28,902 nt of DNA from JAGOPO01 sp035524755 (GTDB lineage: Bacteria > Patescibacteriota > Minisyncoccia > 2-02-FULL-40-12 > GWA2-44-9). The stretch lies in the NCBI GenBank assembly GCA_035524755.1, contig DATKOD010000001.1, forward strand, positions 1-28,902, given 5' to 3'. Within the stretch, counting starts at the first letter, position 1, and each line of letters begins with the position of its first letter. This document shows positions 4,551 to 13,013 of this stretch, in pieces. The notes under the pieces were generated by a model that saw nothing but the letters and a program-made list of their open reading frames with translations, had not been told where the DNA came from and did no database searches. Both the position numbers and the translations under genes were made by a program.

Positions 4551-5555
4551 ATGGCACGAAAGATCGGCATCGACCTGGGGACCACCAATACCGTGGTGTT
4601 CGTACCCGCCAAAGGCATCGTCATCAATGAGCCGTCCGTCGTCGCGGTGTCGGTCGTCGACAACCGCATCATCGCGGTCGGCAACGCCGCCAAGGACATG
4701 ATCGGCCGCACGCCGGACAGCATCGACACGCGCCGGCCGCTCACCGACGGCGCCATCGCCGATTACCGGGTCGCTACGGCGATGTTGCGATCGTTCATCA
4801 AGCGAGCATCGGGCCCGCTGGCCTTCATGAAACCCGAAGTGCTCATCTCGGTACCCGCCGGCATCACATCGGCCGAGCGACGCGCGCTCATCGAGGCGGC
4901 GCTGTCCGCGGGCGCCCGCCAGGTGTTCCTGGTCAAGGAGCCGGTGTTGGCGGCGATCGGCGCGCGCGTGCCCATCAACAGTCCCATCGGCAACATGATC
5001 CTCAATATCGGCGGCGGCACCACGGAACTCGCCGTCATCTCGTTGGGCGGCATCGTCAGCACACAGTCGTTGCGTATCGGCGGCAACAAGTTCGACATCG
5101 CCATCGTGGAGTACATCCAAAAGAAGCACGGCCTGGCCATCGGCGAGCGCACGGCGGAGCTCATCAAGATCAACATCGGGACAGCGGTCCGCGGCACTGC
5201 GGAGGACTCCATCAACATCAAGGGCCGTGACCTCACCACCGGACTGCCCAAGACGGTCGCCATCACGTCCAACGAGGTCAGCGAGGCGTTGGCCGACCAC
5301 CTGCGTGAGATCCTGCAGATGGTCAAGAACGTCCTTGAGCTGACGCCGCCGGAACTCTGCTCGGACATCATGGACCGCGGCATCACCATCTCGGGCGGGG
5401 GAGCGCTTCTGCGCAACATCGATGTGCTCGTGACGAAATCCACCGGCGTGCCCGCCCGTATCGCCGAGGACCCGCTGTTCTGCGTCGCGCGCGGTGCGGG
5501 TATCGTGCTGGAGAACCTTGAAACGTATAAGCGCAACGTCATCGCCAAACGTTGA
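4551..5555 (+). CDS. mreB: Rod-shape actin homolog MreB
   Basis: This bacterial actin forms membrane-bound filaments that guide cell-wall synthesis. The 334-residue length is normal. The phosphate-1 loop is IGIDLGTTNT (residues 5-14), the KEP motif with the catalytic-type Glu is at 129-131, and the C-terminal adenosine motif ISGGGALL is near 285. The phosphate-2 motif reads LNIGGGTTE at 151-159, with Asn152 where the family has Asp (MVVDIGGGTTE-like); the codon is AAT at 5004. The ATG sits about 2 bases from the predicted transcript start and has no SD. It heads a ten-gene run; the next gene starts inside its stop codon (TTGA overlap). No mreC, mreD or penicillin-binding protein gene follows; instead come glycosyltransferases. 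The identification is secure. Confidence 0.97.
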   Translation: MARKIGIDLGTTNTVVFVPAKGIVINEPSVVAVSVVDNRIIAVGNAAKDMIGRTPDSIDTRRPLTDGAIADYRVATAMLRSFIKRASGPLAFMKPEVLISVPAGITSAERRALIEAALSAGARQVFLVKEPVLAAIGARVPINSPIGNMILNIGGGTTELAVISLGGIVSTQSLRIGGNKFDIAIVEYIQKKHGLAIGERTAELIKINIGTAVRGTAEDSINIKGRDLTTGLPKTVAITSNEVSEALADHLREILQMVKNVLELTPPELCSDIMDRGITISGGGALLRNIDVLVTKSTGVPARIAEDPLFCVARGAGIVLENLETYKRNVIAKR

Positions 5556-6622
5556 AACTCGCCATCGTTCACGATTGGTTCATCCGTCCGGGGGGAGCTG
5601 AGCGCGTCCTGTGTTCGCTGCACCGTCTGTGGCCGGAGGCACCGATCTACTTCCTCGTGGCCGACCGCGCTGCCGTCCGGAAATATCTTCCGGATGCTAC
5701 GGTGCGCATCAGCGGCGTCGGCCGGGTGCCGCTCGCCGCGCGTCTTTACTCGATGCTCGCGCCGGTCCTACCCGCCGCAGTCGAGTCATTGGACCTCTCG
5801 GCGTTCGACATGGTGCTGTCGAACAGCGTCCTGTTCTCCAAGGGGATCGTCGTCCGGCCGGGAACCCGGCATGTGTCATATTGCTATAGCCCCTCACGGC
5901 CGTTGTGGGACCGCGCCGTGGACTACGAACGGCGGGGGCCGTTCAGTCGGCTCGCACGCCACATGCTACGCACGTGGGACTTCGCCGCCGCCCAACGGCC
6001 CGACCAATTCGTCGCCATATCACGCACCGCCGCCGACCGCATCGACCGCTACTACCGCCGCGATTCCATCGTCCTGCCTCCGCCAACGCCCCTCTTGCCG
6101 GCCGGATCGGCGGATCCGGATGCCGCTCCGTACTTCCTGGTCGTCTCACGGCTGGTACCGCACAAACGGCTGGCCGTGATCATCGACGCGTTCAACCGTA
6201 CGCGGACCCGCTTGGTCATCGCAGGTTCAGGTCCGCTCGAACGCTCGCTCCGCCGCCGGGCAGGGCCTACCGTGTCATTCGCCGGAGCGGTCGATGATAC
6301 GCGTCTCGCCGCACTGTACCGCAACGCCATAGCCGTCGTGATGGCCAACGATGAGGATTGGGGACTGACCGCGGTTGAAGCGATGGCATACGGCACGCCG
6401 GTGCTCGCGTTGCGTGACGGCGGAGCTACGGAAACGGTGCTGGAGGGCGTCACGGGTGAATTTTTCGACGAACCGATCATGGAGGCGATCGTGGACGGCA
6501 TCAAGCGGCTTACGAGCCGACTGGCATCGTACGACCGCGAAGGTATCCGCCGATACGCGCATCAGTGGTCCGAAGAGCGGTGGGCGCCACGTATGCGCGC
6601 TCTCATCGAACCGGTCGCCTGA
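5552..6622 (+). CDS. Family 4 glycosyltransferase (TTG start)
   Basis: This 356-residue GT-B fold enzyme likely transfers a sugar from a nucleotide-sugar donor to a surface glycan precursor at the cytoplasmic face of the membrane. The N-terminal acceptor domain opens with KLAIVHDWF and a PGGAERV motif. The C-terminal domain carries the donor-binding EDWGLTAVEAMAYGTPV block with the EX7E pair. This resembles mannosyltransferases of the WbaZ type, but the sugar cannot be read from sequence. The start codon is TTG at 5552 in a TTGA overlap with the mreB stop, and no better start exists near the conserved N-terminus. The overlap implies translational coupling to mreB. Confidence 0.9.
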   Translation: MKLAIVHDWFIRPGGAERVLCSLHRLWPEAPIYFLVADRAAVRKYLPDATVRISGVGRVPLAARLYSMLAPVLPAAVESLDLSAFDMVLSNSVLFSKGIVVRPGTRHVSYCYSPSRPLWDRAVDYERRGPFSRLARHMLRTWDFAAAQRPDQFVAISRTAADRIDRYYRRDSIVLPPPTPLLPAGSADPDAAPYFLVVSRLVPHKRLAVIIDAFNRTRTRLVIAGSGPLERSLRRRAGPTVSFAGAVDDTRLAALYRNAIAVVMANDEDWGLTAVEAMAYGTPVLALRDGGATETVLEGVTGEFFDEPIMEAIVDGIKRLTSRLASYDREGIRRYAHQWSEERWAPRMRALIEPVA

Positions 6623-6623
6623 C

Positions 6624-7490
6624 ATGCTCACGATCCTCACCGTCAACTACCGGAGCGCCACGTCGACCATCGCATTGCTACGTTCCCTGGAACGGCAGAC
6701 CCGAACCGACTTCGACGTCATCGTGGTCGACAACGATTCACCGGCCGCCGATCGGGCAGCGCTCGCGGCGTATGCGGTGACCAGTCCGCTCGCGCTGGAT
6801 ATCATCCTCAGCGACACCAACCGCGGGTTCTCCGGAGGTAACAATCTCGGCATCCGCAAAGCGCTCGCTCAGGGTTCTCCGTGGCTCATGTTCATCAACC
6901 CGGACACGACCGCTCCGTCCGATATGGTCGCATCGCTCATGGCACAGATGGAAGCGGGTCCCGGCATCGTGGGCGTGCCGCTCCGGGAAGGGGGACGCAT
7001 CACGCGTCGGGGAATCGTCCGTTGGCTTTCAGCGCGCCTTGAACATGCGTACGAGCCGGCCGCGGACACGACGGATGCATACGCGGTCGGAGCCGGCATG
7101 TTGATACACCGGGACGTCATCGATGCCATCGGCCTGATGGATGAGCGGTATTTCCTGTACTTCGAGGATGCCGAGTTCTCCGTCCGCGCCCGCCAGGCCG
7201 GTTACGACATCCGGTTCGCCGAACGTCCCGTCATCACGCATGCTGTATCGGCGACGACCAGTAATCTGGGTGTGCCCCGGTTATTGCACTACCATGTGCG
7301 CAATGCCCTCTTGTTCAACGCCAGCCGGGGTCCGTGGTGGGTCCGCGTCGCGCTTCCGTTCTGGGCGGCGAGCATCATGGCGCGGCAACTGATGAAGCTC
7401 GCCATCGCCCCGAACCGGCGGACCCATGCCCGTGCGATCATGGCCGGCGTCGTCGATCATTACCGCGGTCACTATGGCATCATCACGTAA
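6624..7490 (+). CDS. Family 2 glycosyltransferase (rhamnosyltransferase-like)
   Basis: This 288-residue GT-A enzyme has the classic N-terminal block ILTVNYRSA (4-12), VVDNDSPA near 35-42, TNRGFSGGNN around 67-76, the INPDTT metal-binding DxD-equivalent near 94, and a late GAGMLI...LMDERYFLYFEDAEFS segment with the acceptor-site Asp/Glu. It is closest in style to WbbL-type rhamnosyltransferases and other GT2 enzymes with an extended C-terminus. A hydrophobic segment near residues 235-255 may give membrane contact. It starts one base after the preceding stop, in the same operon. The donor sugar is unknown. Confidence 0.92.
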   Translation: MLTILTVNYRSATSTIALLRSLERQTRTDFDVIVVDNDSPAADRAALAAYAVTSPLALDIILSDTNRGFSGGNNLGIRKALAQGSPWLMFINPDTTAPSDMVASLMAQMEAGPGIVGVPLREGGRITRRGIVRWLSARLEHAYEPAADTTDAYAVGAGMLIHRDVIDAIGLMDERYFLYFEDAEFSVRARQAGYDIRFAERPVITHAVSATTSNLGVPRLLHYHVRNALLFNASRGPWWVRVALPFWAASIMARQLMKLAIAPNRRTHARAIMAGVVDHYRGHYGIIT

Positions 7491-8595
7491 CCGGATCAGA
7501 ACCGTGGGAATCGAATGCGAATCGCTGGAAGGCGATTCGTACGGCGTTGCGCGCATCACGCGGAATCTCGTCGAACAGCTCGCGCAGACCGCTGACGCGC
7601 GCTCATGGCGTTTCATCCTGTATTTCAAACGCGCGGTTCCTGTCGAATTCTCGCATCTGGATCCGGATATCTTCACGACACGGGTCATCGGTATCCCGTC
7701 GTTCTCGCTGTACTACTACATCGGTTTGCCGATCCGCGTCTGGCGTGACCGTCCTGACGTGATGTATTACCCGAACTACATGTTGCCGATCCTCCATCCG
7801 CCGCAGGTGCCGTCCATCGTCATGCTGACCGAGGACATCTATGCAGAGATGGAGAACCCGCAACTGCCGTTCCGCTTCCGCCTGGCGTACCGCATCTTCG
7901 CCGCCGGATGGGCTGCGCATCGGGCGACGCGCATCATGGCGATCTCGCGCTCCTCCCGGGAAGCATTGTCCCGGTACATCCGATCCGGACGCATCACGGT
8001 GAATCCATTGGGCATCACGCCGCCCCGTACGGCATCCGGAAGGGAACCGGGTACGTACCTCCTATGGGTCGGCCAGGCGTTCGAACGCCGGCATCTGCGC
8101 GAGGCGCTCGCGGCGTTCTCTTCGATCGCCGCTGAACGGCATGACCTGGAATTCCGCATCATCGGCACGGATAAATACCGGCCGCCGATGATCGCCGAGA
8201 CGGTCAGGCATCTGAATCGTACCCTGGGCCGTCGTGCCGTCACCTGGCGCGAGTCGGTCGACGAACAGACGCTGGCCGCTGCGTATGCCGGTGCCGTTGC
8301 GGTCGTCTACGTATCCGACACGGAAGCGTTCGGCCTGCCGCCCCTGGAGGCGCTCGGTCATGGTACGCCGGCGGTCGTTGCGGATACGCCGGTCTCCCGT
8401 GAACTCCTCGGTACGCATGCGTTCTATGCCCCCACGACGGATGTCCGCGGCATCGGAAGCGCCCTCCACGCCGCGCTCACCGACCGCGCGATGCGTTCGG
8501 ACATCGCCGCCGCGCGGCCGCGCATCCTTTCCCGGCACGCGTGGAGCGCATTTGCATCGAGGTTCCTCGAGATGGCACAATCAATCACCCCATGA
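7474..8595 (+). CDS. Family 4 glycosyltransferase
   Basis: This is a 373-residue GT-B enzyme of the glycogen-synthase-like GT4 clan. The N-terminal Rossmann domain begins TVGIECESLEGDSYGVAR (residues 10-27). The C-terminal donor domain has LLWVGQAFERRH and the SDTEAFGLPPLEALGHGTP block with the EX7E pair. It probably adds one sugar to the same glycan as its neighbours. The start is uncertain: ATG 7474 overlaps the previous gene by 17 bases, while GTG 7504 lies 13 bases after that gene's stop and would begin nearer the conserved VGIE strand. Neither has a clear SD. Its own stop overlaps the next start by ATGA. Confidence 0.9.
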   Translation: MASSRNRIRTVGIECESLEGDSYGVARITRNLVEQLAQTADARSWRFILYFKRAVPVEFSHLDPDIFTTRVIGIPSFSLYYYIGLPIRVWRDRPDVMYYPNYMLPILHPPQVPSIVMLTEDIYAEMENPQLPFRFRLAYRIFAAGWAAHRATRIMAISRSSREALSRYIRSGRITVNPLGITPPRTASGREPGTYLLWVGQAFERRHLREALAAFSSIAAERHDLEFRIIGTDKYRPPMIAETVRHLNRTLGRRAVTWRESVDEQTLAAAYAGAVAVVYVSDTEAFGLPPLEALGHGTPAVVADTPVSRELLGTHAFYAPTTDVRGIGSALHAALTDRAMRSDIAAARPRILSRHAWSAFASRFLEMAQSITP

Positions 8596-10133
8596 GCCTC
8601 AAACTTCCGAAACCCGTCCTCTATGCGCTCGTGATACATGCGGGCTTGTTCGTATCCGTCGTCACCGGAGTGCTTCCCCGCAGCATCGTGCCGTTCTGGA
8701 CGCTCGCATTGGTCGTGTGGGCAGCCGTGGTTCCGCCTGCCGTCTCCGTGCCGTTCTTCGCCACGGCGATTCCGCTGTTCATCGCCATCCCTCTTACGAC
8801 CGATTTCGACAATTTCAACATGTGGCGCATCGTCGCGTTGGTCATATTCCTCCGATGGTTCCTGTCGACGTGGAGCTGGCGATCGCTGTGGGATGAATCG
8901 AAGCGGTACATCACAGCGCCGCTCCGATCGCCGATGGCGACTGCGCTCATCACGCTCGGCCTATTGGCGGTACTGTCGGTCTTCACCGCGTCCGATCGTC
9001 AGGCATGGGCGCTCCGGCTGATATTCTTCGCGAATGCCGCACTGGTACCGATCGTGGCGTATGCTGTGACGAAAAAAGACCCCGTCCTGCGCCGGACGAC
9101 GATCATCGCGATCGCCTGGGGCACCATCACGGTCGTGACCGTCGGATTCATCCAGCTTATCTCGACGTACATCCTGGATATTTACGCGTTCATGCGCGTA
9201 TGGGGTGAGGGGATCCAGCTGCGGCAGTTCGGGGCGCTCTGGTCGCAGATCGCGGTCCACATGGGGAATACCTGGTTCGCATACTACGGGCCGCAGCTCT
9301 CGCTGCGGATGTTCTCGTTGTTCCCCGACTCTCACTCGTTCCCGGTGTTCGTCATCCTGGCGATGGCATCGCTGTTCGCCGTCGGATTCCATCCCACGAT
9401 GACGCTGCGCACACGGGGGATGTTGACGGTCGTGTGGATACCATTGGCGTTCTTGGCGGTCATCCTCTCCGGTACGCGCGGCATCTGGGCGGCATCCGTC
9501 GGACTTCCGCTCGTCGCGCTCGTGGTCCTCTGGCGGATGCGTCGGACACGCGTCCCCGTCGAACGCCGGCAGGCGTGGCGCTACTTGAGTTTGTGGCTAT
9601 CGGTCTTCTTCCTTCTCTTCGCGCTCGCGTGGCCGATATTCGTCTCACCGCAGTTCCTGCTCTCGGGAGGGGATCGTGGGCTCCTCATCGGGCGATTCAA
9701 ATCCATCATCGATTTCGGTGAGACATCCAACCGTGCACGCCTCCAGATCTGGAGTGCGACGGTCGCGTCGATCGCCCGTCACCCTCTTTTGGGTGTCGGC
9801 CTCGGTAATTTTCCGGTCGTACTCGGACAGGACGTCATCCTGGCGAAAGCCGGCTCGTCGGCGCACAACATATGGTTGCATGTCATGGCCGAATTGGGCG
9901 TGATCGCGATCATCCCGTTCACTGCCGTGTTCGTACTGGCGATCCGCAGCGCGTACCGGAGATTCGTCCGGACCGATGACGGCACCGAAGCATGGTATGC
10001 CGGATGGCTGCTGTTCGCGGTGCCATGGATCGCGGCGTATCTGCTGACCGATGCTGCACTGTTCGACGAACGCGCGCTCCTTATGTTCGGGCTATCGATC
10101 GCGCTTCTGACGGCGATGGACGACACGCCATGA
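8592..10133 (+). CDS. O-antigen ligase / polymerase (Wzy_C family) membrane protein
   Basis: This is a 513-residue polytopic membrane protein with about ten to twelve hydrophobic helices. Near residues 390-440 it has the Wzy_C signature: RHPLLGVGLGNFP followed after a gap by AHNIWLHVMAELG. Proteins of this family polymerise or ligate lipid-linked oligosaccharides on the outer face of the cytoplasmic membrane. In a cell lacking LPS the likely job is polymerisation of the glycan, or its transfer to a protein or other acceptor. It sits between glycosyltransferases with ATGA overlaps on both sides. No Wzx flippase or initiating phosphoglycosyltransferase is in the window, so those steps must be encoded elsewhere. 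Confidence 0.88.
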   Translation: MSLKLPKPVLYALVIHAGLFVSVVTGVLPRSIVPFWTLALVVWAAVVPPAVSVPFFATAIPLFIAIPLTTDFDNFNMWRIVALVIFLRWFLSTWSWRSLWDESKRYITAPLRSPMATALITLGLLAVLSVFTASDRQAWALRLIFFANAALVPIVAYAVTKKDPVLRRTTIIAIAWGTITVVTVGFIQLISTYILDIYAFMRVWGEGIQLRQFGALWSQIAVHMGNTWFAYYGPQLSLRMFSLFPDSHSFPVFVILAMASLFAVGFHPTMTLRTRGMLTVVWIPLAFLAVILSGTRGIWAASVGLPLVALVVLWRMRRTRVPVERRQAWRYLSLWLSVFFLLFALAWPIFVSPQFLLSGGDRGLLIGRFKSIIDFGETSNRARLQIWSATVASIARHPLLGVGLGNFPVVLGQDVILAKAGSSAHNIWLHVMAELGVIAIIPFTAVFVLAIRSAYRRFVRTDDGTEAWYAGWLLFAVPWIAAYLLTDAALFDERALLMFGLSIALLTAMDDTP

Positions 10134-11128
10134 GCAACCGCGTCGCTGTCCATATGGCGGTCCACAACGCGCACGACTGGTTGCCAGCCGTTCTGGATGC
10201 GGTCGCCGTTCAGACGTATCCGAACACGAGCGTCGTCATCTGGGACAATGCCTCCGATGACGATACGGCGGCGATCATTTCCCGGTACCCGGGATTCAAG
10301 GTCATGTACGGTACCGGGAACATCGGCTTCTGGGCGGCACAGGAACGGATGCTCGCCGACTCGGATGCTGAATTCATACTCGCGCTGACCGATGTCGTCC
10401 TGGACCCCGAATACATCGCGAACTGCGTACATGCGCTCATCGAAGATCCTCGCCGCGGAGCGGTACAGGGGAAGTTGTTGCGGAAAAGCGATCCCGACCG
10501 TATCGACGCACTGGGATTCCGATTGCAACGTTCCCGTCGCGTCACCATCCTCGGTCATGGTGAACCGGATGACGGGCGGTGGGACCACCGTACGGACATC
10601 TTTGGCGTCGAGGGCGCGGCTCCGATGTTCCGCCGTGCAGCATTGGAGGATTGCCGCATCGACGGTCACGTCATTGATCCTGACTATCGCGTCGGCCCGC
10701 TCGGGTACGGAGACGACTTCGACCTTGCGTGGCGCCTGACGCTCCTGGGGTGGCACCAGATCATGGAACCGTCCGCTGTCGGATGGCACGACCGTTCAAC
10801 GACGGTATCCGTCGGTCATGGCATCAGTGACCACATCAACCGACGCTCGATCCGTGCCCGGATACCCCCGATGACACGCCAATTGGACTGGTCCAATGTA
10901 CGCTTTTCAATCCTGAAGAATGACTATATACTGAGCATCCTGCGTGATTTACCCATGATTCTCGCCAGAGAAGCGGCTGTCCTGGGGTATATCGCGTTGT
11001 TCGAGCCGCGAACGCTGGCCGGTTGCGTGAGGTTCGCGCGACTCGCACCGACGATGCTCCGTCGTCGGCATCGCATCATGCAGCGCGCTCGAATGAGCCG
11101 GAACGGAATGGATCACTTCATCGCATGA
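10130..11128 (+). CDS. Family 2 glycosyltransferase
   Basis: This is a 332-residue GT-A enzyme. The N-terminal block VAVHMAVHNAHDWLPAVL (5-22) is followed by VVIWDNASDDDT near 35, GNIGFWAAQE near 63, and LALTDVVLDPEY near 85, where the family normally has NPD or DxD before VVLDP. The Asn of that motif is Thr here, leaving Asp88 as the likely metal ligand. GYGDDFDLAWR near 200 is the acceptor/base region. The C-terminal ~80 residues are basic and may contact the membrane. The ATGA overlap with the polymerase gene and a second ATGA overlap with the LytR-family gene show tight coupling. Donor and acceptor are unknown. Confidence 0.88.
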   Translation: MSNRVAVHMAVHNAHDWLPAVLDAVAVQTYPNTSVVIWDNASDDDTAAIISRYPGFKVMYGTGNIGFWAAQERMLADSDAEFILALTDVVLDPEYIANCVHALIEDPRRGAVQGKLLRKSDPDRIDALGFRLQRSRRVTILGHGEPDDGRWDHRTDIFGVEGAAPMFRRAALEDCRIDGHVIDPDYRVGPLGYGDDFDLAWRLTLLGWHQIMEPSAVGWHDRSTTVSVGHGISDHINRRSIRARIPPMTRQLDWSNVRFSILKNDYILSILRDLPMILAREAAVLGYIALFEPRTLAGCVRFARLAPTMLRRRHRIMQRARMSRNGMDHFIA

Positions 11129-12168
11129 CGAATCGTTGGATCATCGGCATCATAGCCGCAATCATCTGTATCGTGGTCGGGCTCCGCCTCGCGTCCCACA
11201 ACTCCCTGACGGCGCTGGGAGGGTTCCATCTGAGCGGCGGCCAGACCGCTGCCGCAGCGAACGCCGTCATCCCCATCAAGGACGATCCCGAATACGCGAT
11301 GCCGGCCAAAGACCAGAACCGCCTGGACGTGCTCGTCCTGGGCATCCGAGGCAAGGATGATGTCGCCGACGGCGGCAGCCTGACCGACACTATCCTGCTG
11401 TTCTCCCTGGACAAAACGACCGGCCGCGCCACATTGACGTCGATTCCGCGCGATTTGACGGTCCGCATCACCGATACGCGAACCGAGAAGATCAATACCG
11501 CGTACGTGCTCAACGGCTTAAGCGGTGCCAAAGACCTTTTTTCCCGGATCCTCGGCATCAAAATCGATAACGTCGTCGTCGTCGATATGACCGCATTCAA
11601 GGATATCGTCGATCAGATCGGCGGCGTGACGGTTCATCTGGACAAACCCTTCACGGAAGCGCAGCAATGGGCGGGCACGGCGTCGGATTCATACGTCTTT
11701 TCGCTTCCCGCCGGCGACGATACGCTCACCGGGGATCAGGCGCTTTACTTCGCGCGTTCCCGCTACAGCACGAGCGATTTCGACCGTTCCCGGCGCCAGA
11801 TGCAGCTCATATTCGCCATCAAGCAGAAAGTGGATGCACTACACCTGACATCGGACCCGCTCAAGGCATTCCAACTGCTCAACACGCTACGACAACACAT
11901 CGATACGGATCTCAATATATTCGATATCGGGACGATCCGCGAGCTGATATCACAGACCGATGACCTCGCCAATGTCCGTCGGTACCAGCTTACCACCGAG
12001 AACGTGCTGTATGAGACCATGGCCAGCGGTACGTACGAACTTTTACCGCGCGGCGGTACGCTCCAGCATATCAAGGATTTCTTCTCGACGGTGCTCGACG
12101 ACACGCCCACGCTGTGGACGCCTACGCCGAGCCCGACCCCGAGTCTGATCCCGAAGAAGACCCCATGA
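11125..12168 (+). CDS. LytR-CpsA-Psr family glycopolymer transferase
   Basis: This 347-residue protein has a short cytoplasmic N-terminus, one transmembrane helix (about 5-22) and an extracellular LCP domain from ~68 to ~285. Family motifs visible are RLDVLVLGIRG with SLTDTILLFS after it (polyprenyl phosphate pocket), TSIPRDL with the catalytic-type Arg, the FKDIVDQIGGVTVHLDKPF strand-helix, and ALYFARSRYSTSDFDRSRRQ with the Arg pair. LCP enzymes move a lipid-linked glycopolymer onto peptidoglycan, or in some bacteria onto protein, outside the membrane. In this operon it is the probable attachment step for the glycan made by the upstream genes. The last ~25 residues are Pro/Thr-rich, a likely disordered tail. 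Confidence 0.93.
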   Translation: MTNRWIIGIIAAIICIVVGLRLASHNSLTALGGFHLSGGQTAAAANAVIPIKDDPEYAMPAKDQNRLDVLVLGIRGKDDVADGGSLTDTILLFSLDKTTGRATLTSIPRDLTVRITDTRTEKINTAYVLNGLSGAKDLFSRILGIKIDNVVVVDMTAFKDIVDQIGGVTVHLDKPFTEAQQWAGTASDSYVFSLPAGDDTLTGDQALYFARSRYSTSDFDRSRRQMQLIFAIKQKVDALHLTSDPLKAFQLLNTLRQHIDTDLNIFDIGTIRELISQTDDLANVRRYQLTTENVLYETMASGTYELLPRGGTLQHIKDFFSTVLDDTPTLWTPTPSPTPSLIPKKTP

Positions 12169-13013
12169 GACTTTCGGTCATCATCGTGAATTTCCGCAAT
12201 GCACCCCTGTTGCGGCTTGCACTGCGGTCGCTTGCACGGGTATTACCCGACCCGGATGAATGCGAGATCATCGTCGTGGATTCGGCGAGCACGCCGGAGA
12301 CGCAGAACGCCGTGCGCCATGATACCGCGGGACTGTTCCCGCACTGCATACTCCTGCCGTTCATGGAGAACACCGGGTATACACGGGGTGTCAACGAAGG
12401 CCTGCGACGGGCGACCGGTGAGTATCTTCTCATCCTGAATCCGGACATCATCGTGCTCCCGGGAACGCTTGAGCAGCTGCTCGCCTATGCCGAATCGCAT
12501 CCGGACGCAGGGCTGATCGGTCCGGGTCTCTTGAACCTCGACGATAGCCGACAAGAATCATGTTTCCGTTTCTACACACCACTGATCATTCCCGCCCGTC
12601 GGCTTCCGTTGCCCGGTATGCGGCAAGCGCTGGACAGCTTTCTAATGCGGGACGTGACATTCACCGGACCGACGGATGTCGACTGGCTTATGGGTTCGGC
12701 GCTCCTGACGCGGCGTTCGGCCCTGGACAGGGTCGGACTCATGGATGAACGATTTTTCCTGTATCTGAGCGAGGTTGACTGGGCATGGCGCTTCTGGGAA
12801 AATGGATACCGCGTCGTCTATGCGCCGACCGCGCAGATGTACCACGCACACCAGCGACAGTCCAAAGGACGGTACGGCTTGTTCGATATCTTCGTCCGTC
12901 GTGAGACCCGCTGGCACATAACCGATGCAATCAGATACTTCAGAAAACACGGAGTCACGGGCATCCGCCCGCAGTTCGGCGGACCCTCACAGCCACACCT
13001 TCTCTATGCGTAA
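12165..13013 (+). CDS. Family 2 glycosyltransferase (rhamnosyltransferase-like)
   Basis: This is a 282-residue GT-A enzyme with LSVIIVNFRNAPLLRLAL at 3-20, IIVVDSAS near 40, NTGYTRGVNEG near 80, the metal-site LILNPDIIVLP near 103-113, and a WLMGSALLTRR...LMDERFFLYLSEVDWAWR block near 185-225. Length and motif order match WbbL-like enzymes, and it resembles the operon member at 6624. It starts in an ATGA overlap with the LCP gene, and its end overlaps the protease gene start by 8 bases. It is the fifth glycosyltransferase of the operon, implying a repeat unit of several sugars. Confidence 0.92.
   Translation: MRLSVIIVNFRNAPLLRLALRSLARVLPDPDECEIIVVDSASTPETQNAVRHDTAGLFPHCILLPFMENTGYTRGVNEGLRRATGEYLLILNPDIIVLPGTLEQLLAYAESHPDAGLIGPGLLNLDDSRQESCFRFYTPLIIPARRLPLPGMRQALDSFLMRDVTFTGPTDVDWLMGSALLTRRSALDRVGLMDERFFLYLSEVDWAWRFWENGYRVVYAPTAQMYHAHQRQSKGRYGLFDIFVRRETRWHITDAIRYFRKHGVTGIRPQFGGPSQPHLLYA

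Noticed and set aside
12925..13005. Upstream start for the S41 protease
   Set aside because: It would add 27 polar residues in front of the membrane anchor and overlap the glycosyltransferase by 89 bases; the ATG at 13006 fits the operon's short-overlap pattern better, though no SD decides it.
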